Positions 44,110-52,227 of a stretch of 64,000 bases of DNA are shown here, piece after piece (position 1 is the first letter of the stretch; each line of letters opens with the position of its first letter). The position numbers and the translations under genes are program-made. The notes below the pieces were generated by a model that ran no database searches, was not told the DNA's origin, and saw only the letters and a program-made list of their open reading frames with translations. This DNA is from Tabrizicola_A aquatica (GTDB taxonomy: Bacteria; Pseudomonadota; Alphaproteobacteria; Rhodobacterales; Rhodobacteraceae), in NCBI GenBank assembly GCA_965194375.1, contig OZ239428.1; one strand, written 5' to 3'.

Positions 44110-45147
44110 ATGACGACCACGACGACCGAGACGGCAGCTGATCCGCGGCCGGCGAAGGATTGGGTACAGATTCTGGCCCGCTACCGCGAACCCTCCATCC
44201 GACGCAGCGTGCTGGAACTGGTGGTCACGCTCGGGCCCTTTGCGCTCCTCTGGGCGCTGGCCTGGGCGACGATGTCGGTCAGCTACTGGCTGGCCTTCGC
44301 CATTGCCGCGCTGAACGGGCTGTTCCTCGTGCGCATCTTTGTCATCCAGCATGACTGCGGCCACGCCAGCTTTTTCAACAATCGCAAGGTCCAAGACTGG
44401 GTCGGCCGCTGTCTGGGCGTGCTGACGCTGACGCCCTATGACGTCTGGCGGCGCACCCATTCCATCCACCACTCGCATCACGGCGATCTTGACCAGCGCG
44501 GCATCGGAGATGTGATGACGCTGACGGTGGAAGAATACCGCGCCCGCAGCTGGTTTGGACGGCTGATCTACCGGCTTTACCGCCACCCCTTGGTGCTGTT
44601 CGGGCTGGGGCCAAGCTATATCTTCATCGTGCAAAACCGCGTTCCCTTGGGGTTGATGACCTCGGGCTGGCGCTATTGGCTGTCGGCCATGGGCACCAAT
44701 GCGGTGATTGCCATTTTGGTTGGGCTGATCATTTGGCTGGGCGGGTTCATGCCGCTCCTGTTGATCTATCTGCCCACCTCGGTGATCGCAGCAACCGTTG
44801 GCATCTGGCTGTTTTATGTGCAGCACCAATTCGAAGACACCCACTGGGCAAAGGACTCTGACTGGCAATTGCACGAGGCCGCACTGGAAGGCTCATCGCA
44901 TTACGTGCTGCCCCAACCGCTGCGCTGGCTCTCAGCCAATATCGGCATCCACCATGTGCATCACCTCTACAGCCGCATCCCCTTCTACCGGCTGCCCGAA
45001 GTGCTGCGCGACCATGGGGAATTGGCCCAGGCGCAACGTCTGACCATCCGCGAAAGCCTTGCCTCGGTGCGACTGCACCTGTGGGATGAAAAGCTGCAAA
45101 AGCTGACCTCCTTCGCTGATGCGCGGCGGCGGTACGGTCAGGCCTAA
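44110..45147 (+). CDS. membrane fatty acid desaturase (omega-6/delta-12-like)
   Basis: A 345-residue integral membrane desaturase with the three histidine boxes of the class: HDCGHASF, HSIHHSHH and HHVHHLYSRI, which bind the di-iron centre, and about four to six membrane spans between them. It introduces a double bond into acyl chains of membrane lipids; acceptor position cannot be read from sequence. ATG 44110 (MTTTTTETAAD) is preferred to the ORF-long start because the family core begins shortly after. Convergent with the histidine kinase at 45181. Confidence 0.9.
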   Translation: MTTTTTETAADPRPAKDWVQILARYREPSIRRSVLELVVTLGPFALLWALAWATMSVSYWLAFAIAALNGLFLVRIFVIQHDCGHASFFNNRKVQDWVGRCLGVLTLTPYDVWRRTHSIHHSHHGDLDQRGIGDVMTLTVEEYRARSWFGRLIYRLYRHPLVLFGLGPSYIFIVQNRVPLGLMTSGWRYWLSAMGTNAVIAILVGLIIWLGGFMPLLLIYLPTSVIAATVGIWLFYVQHQFEDTHWAKDSDWQLHEAALEGSSHYVLPQPLRWLSANIGIHHVHHLYSRIPFYRLPEVLRDHGELAQAQRLTIRESLASVRLHLWDEKLQKLTSFADARRRYGQA

Positions 45148-45180
45148 GCGGGCCAACCTGCAGGCAGCACCTTGGCAGGC

Positions 45181-47280
45181 TCAGGCCGCCAAGAGAACAT
45201 CGGCAACCGCCAGCGACAGGTCGGCATCCTTCTGGATGGCCGCATCAAACCCCAGCGCCCGGCATTCCGCCGCGCGCTGCGCATCCATCTTGGCCGAAAA
45301 GGCAATGATCGGACGCGCTTTCAACTCGGGCATGCGGCGGATGGTGCGAACAAGCTCGGCAACGTCGACGCCCGGAATGTTCAGATCCAACACGAAGGCG
45401 TCAGGTGACGCATCCTGGCAGGCCGCCAAAGCATCTTCGGCCGTGTTGGCCAATCGCACCTGTGCCCCAGCGCGCTGCAGCGCCTTAGAGCCCGCCAGCA
45501 ACATCGTTGGATCATCATCCACCAACAGCACACGCCGTCCGACCAGAAGGTTCGGCACGGCATCCGGCTCGCGGCGCTCAACGGGCCAAGCCAGATCCAG
45601 CGGCAGGGTCAAGGTGAACATACTGCCCTGACCAACCACACTGTTGACGGCAATACTGCCCTGCATCGCATCCACCAACCGCTTGACGATGGACAGACCA
45701 AGCCCGCTGCCCTCGATCTGCTGATCAACCTGTTGCGCACCCCGAAAACGCGATGTGAAAATTTTGCTCAGCTCATCCGAAGCAATGCCGGGGCCGGTGT
45801 CGGTCACCGTGATGACCAGCCGACCGCGCTGTGAAGCGTCGGGCATCGGCTCAACCCGCGCGGCAAGATAGACGGCACCGTTGCGCGTGAACTTGGCCGC
45901 ATTCCCAAGAAGGTTCAGCACGATCTGCCCGATCTGCGTCGCATCTCCCAAAAGCCACGGCATGTTGCTGGCCAGATTGACCGACAGGCGCGTGCCATTC
46001 TTCTGCGCGGGCCCCTCAATCAGGGGCGGCAGGCTGGCCAACAGCGTATAGGGCGAAAAGGGCTCAAGTCGCGACAGCGACTGTGCCCCGGCTTCTGGGC
46101 GCATCATCTGCGGGTCGATCATCCGCAACATCCGGCCGGTGGCCGCAAGCGCCGCGTTGAGATGAAAGGTTTGCCCCGGGTCCCGGCTGGCCACTGTGAT
46201 CCGCTGGATCAAGTCTTGAGTCCCCAAAAGGGCCGTGCGCATATCATGGGACAGCATCGACACTTGCTCATCCCTCAGGGCCGCATCCCGGCGCAAGGTC
46301 TCGACATCTTGCACCAATTGGGTGATCGCATCGGTCGGCGTCACAGCCGGTGCATCGCTGGCCCGCTCCAGCCGCGCGATCAAGGCATGACGGCCCACAA
46401 GCAAGATCAAGCTCAGAAGAACCAAAGCGGTCGGCACAGCCAAGCTGCCATAGGCGGCACCGGGCTGGCCCTTGGGCAGGCTGACCACCACCGCCCAACC
46501 CGGCGCATTCGACAGGCTCTCCCATCCGGTCACCGACTGCGGCGAACCGAACCCGAGGACGTCACTGTTGGTGCTGCCCTGCCACTGTGAGGCAAGTTGC
46601 TCGGCAAAACCCTGCGGGATCGCCGTCAACTGCGGCATCGGGACATCGGCACCGCCACCAATCAGCTGCCCGGAGCTGTCAACAATAGCCGCAACCGCCG
46701 CCGGGGGCAAAGCGAGACCCGAGAGCTTTTGAGCCAGACGGCTCACCGCGACGGTCAAGACCAGACTGTGATCGGGGAACGACTTGTCTTTCACCCGTTT
46801 GGACATGGTAAAGACGGACAGCTCCATCTCTGCCCCCGGACGGACAGCCGACACCACCACGCGGTCAGGATCAGCGGAGCTTTCCGAGGCAAGGCTGGTG
46901 TCACCGCCAGCGAGGTCGCTCTGGGCCTGCTCGTAGTCTTCGTTGGCAGCCTCGACGCTTAGGCCCTGCGGGACAAGAAAGGCGTGTTGGTCCGTGCCGT
47001 TCTCCACGAGCGAAAGCCATCCGCGCAGGTACAACGACACCTGTGCGGCATCGCGCGTAATCCTGGGGAGATCGCCGTCCTGAACCGATGGCAGGCGTGC
47101 GAAAAGATCCAGCTCATGCGCAAGCAGCGCAAATTCAGCATCGATGCTCTCGGCCAATCGCACCGTCATGGCCTGCGTGACTTGCATGTCATGGGCGCGC
47201 TGGGTCTCGGCGACTTGCCAAAGCAAGACCGCCAAAAGCGGAACGCCCGGCGCAATCACGCGGAGAAGCCAACCTTTCAT
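45181..47280 (-). CDS. membrane hybrid histidine kinase (periplasmic sensor, HisKA, HATPase, receiver)
   Basis: A 699-residue sensor kinase. Membrane spans lie near residues 5-22 and 278-298, flanking a periplasmic sensor domain of about 255 residues. The phospho-acceptor His345 is in SMLSHDMRTALLG, where the usual Pro of HELRTP is Ala. The ATPase region has NLLGNAAKFT, DTGPGI and GSGLGLSI. The C-terminal receiver carries Asp632 in VLDLNIPG. No family known for the sensor part. It opens the phosphorelay island and is divergent from the degenerate-receiver gene at 47612. Confidence 0.93.
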   Translation of the reverse strand: MKGWLLRVIAPGVPLLAVLLWQVAETQRAHDMQVTQAMTVRLAESIDAEFALLAHELDLFARLPSVQDGDLPRITRDAAQVSLYLRGWLSLVENGTDQHAFLVPQGLSVEAANEDYEQAQSDLAGGDTSLASESSADPDRVVVSAVRPGAEMELSVFTMSKRVKDKSFPDHSLVLTVAVSRLAQKLSGLALPPAAVAAIVDSSGQLIGGGADVPMPQLTAIPQGFAEQLASQWQGSTNSDVLGFGSPQSVTGWESLSNAPGWAVVVSLPKGQPGAAYGSLAVPTALVLLSLILLVGRHALIARLERASDAPAVTPTDAITQLVQDVETLRRDAALRDEQVSMLSHDMRTALLGTQDLIQRITVASRDPGQTFHLNAALAATGRMLRMIDPQMMRPEAGAQSLSRLEPFSPYTLLASLPPLIEGPAQKNGTRLSVNLASNMPWLLGDATQIGQIVLNLLGNAAKFTRNGAVYLAARVEPMPDASQRGRLVITVTDTGPGIASDELSKIFTSRFRGAQQVDQQIEGSGLGLSIVKRLVDAMQGSIAVNSVVGQGSMFTLTLPLDLAWPVERREPDAVPNLLVGRRVLLVDDDPTMLLAGSKALQRAGAQVRLANTAEDALAACQDASPDAFVLDLNIPGVDVAELVRTIRRMPELKARPIIAFSAKMDAQRAAECRALGFDAAIQKDADLSLAVADVLLAA

Positions 47281-47611
47281 ATGCGCCGTACCGCCTGATA
47301 GATATGTTCAGATGGATTGGTATCTTCTGCGGACGGATTTTATTATCAATATTTTTGATTTTTATACTTATCTAAAGAGTCAATATTTCTCTTAATGTAT
47401 CAAAATTATTCCTTGACGTGCTTCATTAATCTTAAAAACAACTTTTAATTGTAATAAAGGATGGTTCGATCTCAGGCCGCCACCCGCTGCGTGACGCGTT
47501 TTTAGTATGCGAACTTGAAAAGCACCACAAGGCGGCCCGGTGATCGGCTGAAATTCATGCCCCCAGACCCTGGGCATGTTCGAATGGTTATACGCTCTAA
47601 CCAAGGAGAAA
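47281..47611. other. AT-rich divergent promoter region, no gene
   Basis: These 331 bases separate the divergent kinase and degenerate-receiver genes. The left two-thirds are strongly AT-rich, as expected for promoters of both. I see no gene. An imperfect hairpin occurs at 47556-47578. Confidence 0.5.
47556..47578 (+). promoter_or_regulatory. hairpin/inverted repeat upstream of the degenerate-receiver gene
   Basis: CATGCCC (47556-47562) and GGGCATG (47572-47578) form a perfect 7-bp inverted repeat with a 9-base spacer; pairing can extend inward with a small bulge. It covers the ATG at 47576, which argues against that start codon and may mark an operator or leader hairpin. Confidence 0.4.
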
Positions 47612-48205
47612 ATGACCCACCGATTTGGGGGTGTAATCTCGATCGATCGGGAAGGGGTCCTTGGAATGCGGTTAGAGACGACGCAATTTGCTGTGCAGCA
47701 CCTTCGCAATCTGCTGGAACGTCTTACCGTGCAGGGTCGCAACGCCTTGGCCACGCCCCCCAGACAAGTCCAAGGGGCGACCGATATCATGGTTGTGGTG
47801 GGCCTCAAGGAAGCCTCGCTCCACAAAATCCAGGATTTTGTTCAAGATGGGGGCGGCGAGATTTTGGTTCTGGACAGCACCGCGCTGTCCACATTCTACC
47901 CAATCGCGCGGGCAAACCCCGACCATGTGATCATAGATCTCGAGGCCGCAGGCGGCATCACATCGGCCTACCCCGGCTTGCGCGCGTTTCGGGACCGCCA
48001 TCCCGATATCCCGGTCATTTTGCTGTCAGACGAGTTTTCAACGGATGACTTCGGCACGGATCGTTTGGCCTTGTGCGATGTTTCGCTGCGCATCCCATTC
48101 AGTTTTGCCAGTTTTGGCTTTGCGCTGCGCGAGGCAGAGGTGAACAACACCGTCTGGCAGCAGCGGCAGATTGAACTGTCGCAGATCAAGTGCCACAAGA
48201 CCTGA
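47612..48205 (+). CDS. degenerate-receiver protein 1 of the phosphorelay island
   Basis: A protein of about 197 residues with a receiver-like alpha/beta fold. A putative acceptor Asp109 (GAT at 47936) is in VIIDLEAAGGITS, aligned with the LLDLxMPG strand of response regulators. The usual N-terminal acidic pair and the C-terminal lysine are not evident, and there is no output domain. It is paralogous to the protein at 56699 (about 36 identities over 86 aligned residues, counted by eye). ATG 47612 has an AAGGAG site; ATG 47666 is also possible. Convergent with the LuxR regulator at 48236. Confidence 0.72.
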   Translation: MTHRFGGVISIDREGVLGMRLETTQFAVQHLRNLLERLTVQGRNALATPPRQVQGATDIMVVVGLKEASLHKIQDFVQDGGGEILVLDSTALSTFYPIARANPDHVIIDLEAAGGITSAYPGLRAFRDRHPDIPVILLSDEFSTDDFGTDRLALCDVSLRIPFSFASFGFALREAEVNNTVWQQRQIELSQIKCHKT

Positions 48206-48214
48206 CAGTCGAAA

Positions 48215-48230
48215 GCCAGCGTCGGCTGGC
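48215..48230. terminator. weak hairpin between convergent genes
   Basis: GCCAGC (48215-48220) pairs with GCTGGC (48225-48230), loop GTCG. No strong T tract follows on either strand, so terminator activity is uncertain. Confidence 0.3.
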
Positions 48231-48235
48231 CGGTG

Positions 48236-48889
48236 TCAAAGCAGGGTTCTGGCCTTGGCAAGCATAACCGCGTGGGTCCGGTTTGAAGCGCCCAACTTGT
48301 TGAAAACAGTGCGCAAATACATCTTGATCGTCACTTCAGATGCCCCAAGCGCCCAAGCGATTTCCTTGTTGGTTTTGCCGTCTGAAACCAGCCTCAGAAT
48401 GTTCACCTCTTTCGGGGTCAAGAGTTTCTGACTGTCGCCACGCTGGTCAAAGCCGGTCGATCCATCGGCCTCTGACAGCAAGGACATCGGCAGAAAAACC
48501 TGACCCGAGAGCACAAGACGCAAGGCCGACGTCAATGACCGCAGCGGTAGTGTTTTTGGCACATAGCCCTTCACCCCGGACTGCAAGGTCTGAAAGACAA
48601 ACTCGCTTGAGACACTTCCAGAGAACAGCACGATTTTCAGATCGGGATGTTTGACCAAAAGCTGCTGAATAGACCCGATGCCGGCCATGCCGGGCATGAA
48701 CACATCCAGCAAGAGCAAGTCAAAGGGCTCTGTCCCTTGCAACGCGACCAGCGCCGAGGGCAGGTCACCGACGCATGTCGCCGAAAAGCCGCCTTCAGCC
48801 ACAAGGGTCTCTGCAACAGCATCGCGCACCAGATTATGGTCGTCGGCGATGAGTATCGAATAACGCTTTTGATCTATCACCCTAGGCAC
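48236..48889 (-). CDS. LuxR/NarL-type response regulator (copy 1 of the island)
   Basis: 217 residues. A full receiver (IADDHN; acceptor Asp in LLLLDVFMPG; PKTLPL after the conserved Lys) precedes a LuxR-type DNA-binding domain (LTPKEVNILRLVSDGKTNKE, then a recognition helix in VTIKMYLRTVFNKLG). It is a close paralogue of the regulator at 55600, sharing PKTLPL(K/R)SL and the matching helix spacing. GTG 48889 is used; a second GTG three codons in is possible. An 18-bp palindrome lies 43 bases upstream, a candidate operator. Confidence 0.9.
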   Translation of the reverse strand: MPRVIDQKRYSILIADDHNLVRDAVAETLVAEGGFSATCVGDLPSALVALQGTEPFDLLLLDVFMPGMAGIGSIQQLLVKHPDLKIVLFSGSVSSEFVFQTLQSGVKGYVPKTLPLRSLTSALRLVLSGQVFLPMSLLSEADGSTGFDQRGDSQKLLTPKEVNILRLVSDGKTNKEIAWALGASEVTIKMYLRTVFNKLGASNRTHAVMLAKARTLL

Positions 48890-48931
48890 CGTATCTTCGT
48901 TTTATTTTCTATGAGCCGTCTGGATCACTCT

Positions 48932-48949
48932 GACAACCCTAGGGTTGTC
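48932..48949. promoter_or_regulatory. 18-bp perfect palindrome, candidate operator
   Basis: GACAACCCTAGGGTTGTC is perfectly self-complementary. A second CCTAGG core lies at 48881-48886, at the start codon of the divergent LuxR-type regulator. A dimeric regulator such as that gene's product is a plausible binder, giving autoregulation plus control of the 49158-52219 pair. Confidence 0.55.
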
Positions 48950-49014
48950 CACGTCACCACTGTTCGACAAGATTTGCATCACTGCGGCTATCTTGCACAA
49001 CGTTAGATTATTTC

Positions 49015-49036
49015 GCGCGGGGTTCCATACCCGCGC
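49015..49036 (+). promoter_or_regulatory. GC-rich hairpin upstream of the molybdopterin-like gene
   Basis: GCGCGGG (49015-49021) pairs with CCCGCGC (49030-49036) around an 8-base loop. No T tract follows. It lies about 120 bases before the predicted start and could be a leader hairpin or an operator; the role is unknown. Confidence 0.35.
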
Positions 49037-49157
49037 AAGGGCCATAGGATATCTTTAGATACTTACATTGAGAAATTTCGATTATTTCGCTATCAATTGC
49101 AGCAGTCCTCGTCCGTGCCGAGTACGATATTCAAATGCCTTGCGAATAGGATCCATC

Positions 49158-49661
49158 TTGCTCAGACAGTTCATCCTTTGCTTCTGCGCCGCTTTTACAT
49201 TGGCTTTGCCCGTGACGGCACAGACAACTCCCGAAAGCGGCAGCGCCGAAGAAGGCGCGCTTCTCACCGTCACGCTTGCGACGGGCGAAACCGTGTCCCT
49301 AGATCGAAACACCTTGGACAGCTTGCCCCAAGAAACCTTCCGCACCTCCACCACATGGACCGAAGGCATTATCGAGTTTTCCGGGCCCGCGTTAAAAGAC
49401 GTTCTTGAATTTGCGGGCGTAGAAGAAGATCGGTCAATCGCCGCCCGGGCGATCAACGACTATCAGGTTGTCTTCGAGCCCCGTCACATTGAGGATCAGG
49501 TTCCGATCATCGCGACAAAAATGGACGGCGCGCCGTTTTCGCGCCGCGACCGCGGACCATTGTGGATTGTGTTTCCCTATGACTCTTCGGACAACTATCG
49601 AACCGAAGAGGTCATCTCGCTCAGCATCTGGCAGTTGGTCGACCTGACTGTAAGACCATAG
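49158..49661 (+). CDS. small exported molybdopterin-oxidoreductase-like domain protein
   Basis: A 167-residue exported protein. TTG 49158 is chosen as start: an AGGA box precedes it and the frame then opens a clean signal peptide (LRQFILCFCAAFTLALPVTAQ). The mature part resembles the Moco-binding fold of sulfite-oxidase/YedY-like proteins (FSGPALKDVLEFAGV; GPLWIVFPYD). It is much shorter, and no cysteine remains in the mature part to coordinate molybdenum, so it is probably not an enzyme. It lies 5 bases before the membrane kinase gene and likely acts as its periplasmic sensor partner. Confidence 0.72.
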   Translation: MLRQFILCFCAAFTLALPVTAQTTPESGSAEEGALLTVTLATGETVSLDRNTLDSLPQETFRTSTTWTEGIIEFSGPALKDVLEFAGVEEDRSIAARAINDYQVVFEPRHIEDQVPIIATKMDGAPFSRRDRGPLWIVFPYDSSDNYRTEEVISLSIWQLVDLTVRP

Positions 49662-49666
49662 CCTAG

Positions 49667-52219
49667 ATGGACGGACACCACGATAGGGCCGCGCAAGCAG
49701 ACCGGCGCAGGGCGCGATGGCTGGCGCTGGCCACATCGCTGGTGCTGGGAGTATGCCTATCTGCGGTTGCCGTGCTCGCGTGGCGGGTCGTCGATGCCTC
49801 GCGGGACTTGCGGCTCTACATGGCCGAAGATTCCTCATGGGTTATCGCCCAATTGGAAGTCGATCATCAGCATGTGCTCTTGGCCCTGCAAGAGCACCTG
49901 AACCAGACCGGGCCGCAGGACAGATCGCTGTCAGAGGTCTTGTTGAAATTCGACATCTACTTCAGTCGGGTGCAAACCGTCCTCTCTCACACGGCCACGG
50001 TCAAAGATTTTGTGGCCGAACGCGAAGAGTTTGACGCCCGGCTTGAGATCATCCGCAACAATCTGTCCAGCGTGACCCCGCTGGTTGACGCGCTGCGACC
50101 GGGCGATCTGGCTGGCCTTGCCCAGATGAACGCGCTCATGGCCGAAGTGTTGCCCGACATCCGCTATGTCGTGGTCACTGCGGTCCAAACCTGGCAGCGG
50201 CGCGCACAGATGCTGAGGCTTCAGCGCGAAGCGGTGCTGGAGCAGTTCTTGACAGCCGGAGCATTGGCGCTGGCCCTGATCCTTGGGCTTCTTGCCGTTT
50301 CAGCGCATCTTTACAGGCAAAGCGCCTTGCGCAACACAATGGTGGAACGGCTCGATTCCAACCTGCGGGCCAGCTTCGAGGCCGCACTTGACGGTGTGAT
50401 CGTGACCGATGCCGAGGGTCGGATCTTGTTGTTCAACAGCGCGGCCGAAACGCTGTTCAATCAGCGACGCGCCTTTGTGATCGGCCGGAGCATCAGCATC
50501 CTTCTGCCCCCGCGCGCCGGGCAGCGTCAGGCGGTCGATGCGCGCCAGCTGATCCAACAGATCGAGCGCCGCCGCCGCCGCAAACTGCGGCTGCGCGGCC
50601 GCGATGGGCAAATGCTTCCGATCAGCGTCTCGGCGGTCGGCGATACCGGCTCCTCAGGGCAGCCCATTCACGTTGGCTTTGTGCGCGACATCTCCTCGGT
50701 CGTGATGATGGAACGGCAACGGCGCGAAGCCGCCCGGCGCGTTGAACGCGATGCGGCAGAAAAGGTGCGCTTTCTGGCCGCGACAAGCCACGAGCTGCGC
50801 ACGCCCATGCAAGGCGTGTTGGGCGCGATTGATCTGGTGCTGCGTCAGCAGTCAGATCCGGCCATTCAGTCCCTGCTGCACATCGCCCAAGAAAGCGCCG
50901 TGGCCGCGCTTGACCAGATCGACCATGTTCTGGAAGTCACCGCACTGGATGACGTGGCACAGCCCGAACGCGCGGATGAGCCCTTTTCAGCAGCCACCAT
51001 CGCGGCCGATCTTATTGCCGCCGCCGTCCGCAACGGACCACAAGAGGGGCTCGACATTCGGCTGGATCTTGTGGGCGATGTGCCGTCCGAGGTTATCGGC
51101 AAGCCTAGGGCCTTCCGCCAGACCCTGCGCAACCTGATCAGCAACGCGGTCAAGTTCGGCGCGGGCAAGCCCATCATCCTGCGTCTGTCCTGCCTGTCGC
51201 CCGATGCACTGCGCGTCGAAGTCGAAGATGCCGGGATTGGCATTGATCTCAAGGATCAGTCCCGCATCTTCGACGATTTTGAAGCGCTGGACCGCGACTA
51301 TACCCGTCTCTCAGGTGGAATCGGCATCGGCTTGGGCATCGTGCGCCGCGCCGTGCTCAGCATGCGCGGCACAGTCGGCGTGTTCAGCCGCCTTGGCCAA
51401 GGCAGCATCTTCTGGTTTGAGATTCCCGTCCAGCCCGCCCTGCCCCAGCCACAGGCAACCGGGCAGCTTACCCCGATGCAGATCCTCGTGGTGGACGACC
51501 AGTCGATCAATCGCTTGCTGTTTGAAAAAATGGTCAACGCGCTTGGCCATCAGGCGGATCAGGCAGACTCGGGTCAGGTTGCCGTTCGCATGGCCCGGGC
51601 AGAGCGCTATGACCTGATCTTGATGGACATCAGTATGCCCGAAATGGATGGCATCGAAGCAACGCGCCATATCCGGGCTGAAGGCGCATCGTGCCAGTCT
51701 CCCATCGTCGGCTTTACCGCAAATCTGCAACCCGCAGACCATGCGCGCGCGCTGGCCGCCGGGATGCGTGAGATCTTGTACAAGCCAGCGCGCCCGGCCG
51801 ATGTCGAACGCGTGTTGTACAATGTGCCGTTGGCACCGCCTGCCGAAGACGTGGCGGGGCTGAATGAAGGGATTTGCGATGCGGTCGACCTGCTGGCCAA
51901 CAGCCTTGGGGTTGACCGGTTGGCCAAGCTGGTGCGCGACGTCGACAGCAGTTTTGACGCCCTGTTCGAACTTGCGTCGGCCAAGGGCGATCTGGCCGAA
52001 CTTGCCAGTGAAGCGCATAAATGCGCCGGGGCGGCGGCGATCCTCGGGGCCTTGCCCCTACACGCTGCCTGCTGCGCGCTGGAGACCGCCGCGCTAAAGC
52101 ATGAGACATCGCAGATTGCAGATCACGTACAGCGCTGCCAACTGACCCTGTCGATCTGCTCGGGCATGATCAAGGCGCGCGTCAACCAACTTTCCCGCCA
52201 GCAGGCCAAGACCGCCTGA
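49667..52219 (+). CDS. membrane hybrid histidine kinase with PAS, receiver and Hpt domains
   Basis: An 850-residue sensor kinase. Membrane spans are near 18-40 and 194-215, with a roughly 150-residue helical periplasmic region between. A PAS domain follows (about 235-345). HisKA His375 is in TSHELRTPMQG and the ATPase has NLISNAVKFG and DAGIGI. The receiver has Asp654 in LMDISMPEMDG, and the C-terminal Hpt domain has a probable phospho-His784 in EAHKCAGAAAILG. With receiver and Hpt in one chain it can feed a separate response regulator. It is operonic with the molybdopterin-like gene. Confidence 0.94.
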   Translation: MDGHHDRAAQADRRRARWLALATSLVLGVCLSAVAVLAWRVVDASRDLRLYMAEDSSWVIAQLEVDHQHVLLALQEHLNQTGPQDRSLSEVLLKFDIYFSRVQTVLSHTATVKDFVAEREEFDARLEIIRNNLSSVTPLVDALRPGDLAGLAQMNALMAEVLPDIRYVVVTAVQTWQRRAQMLRLQREAVLEQFLTAGALALALILGLLAVSAHLYRQSALRNTMVERLDSNLRASFEAALDGVIVTDAEGRILLFNSAAETLFNQRRAFVIGRSISILLPPRAGQRQAVDARQLIQQIERRRRRKLRLRGRDGQMLPISVSAVGDTGSSGQPIHVGFVRDISSVVMMERQRREAARRVERDAAEKVRFLAATSHELRTPMQGVLGAIDLVLRQQSDPAIQSLLHIAQESAVAALDQIDHVLEVTALDDVAQPERADEPFSAATIAADLIAAAVRNGPQEGLDIRLDLVGDVPSEVIGKPRAFRQTLRNLISNAVKFGAGKPIILRLSCLSPDALRVEVEDAGIGIDLKDQSRIFDDFEALDRDYTRLSGGIGIGLGIVRRAVLSMRGTVGVFSRLGQGSIFWFEIPVQPALPQPQATGQLTPMQILVVDDQSINRLLFEKMVNALGHQADQADSGQVAVRMARAERYDLILMDISMPEMDGIEATRHIRAEGASCQSPIVGFTANLQPADHARALAAGMREILYKPARPADVERVLYNVPLAPPAEDVAGLNEGICDAVDLLANSLGVDRLAKLVRDVDSSFDALFELASAKGDLAELASEAHKCAGAAAILGALPLHAACCALETAALKHETSQIADHVQRCQLTLSICSGMIKARVNQLSRQQAKTA

Positions 52220-52227
52220 CACCCCGC

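Larger units (their letters stand above)
48890..49157. other. divergent regulatory region between regulator and molybdopterin-like gene
   Basis: 268 bases with no gene. It holds an 18-bp perfect palindrome (48932-48949) and a GC-rich hairpin (49015-49036) in an otherwise AT-rich context. Both divergent genes presumably start here. Confidence 0.5.
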
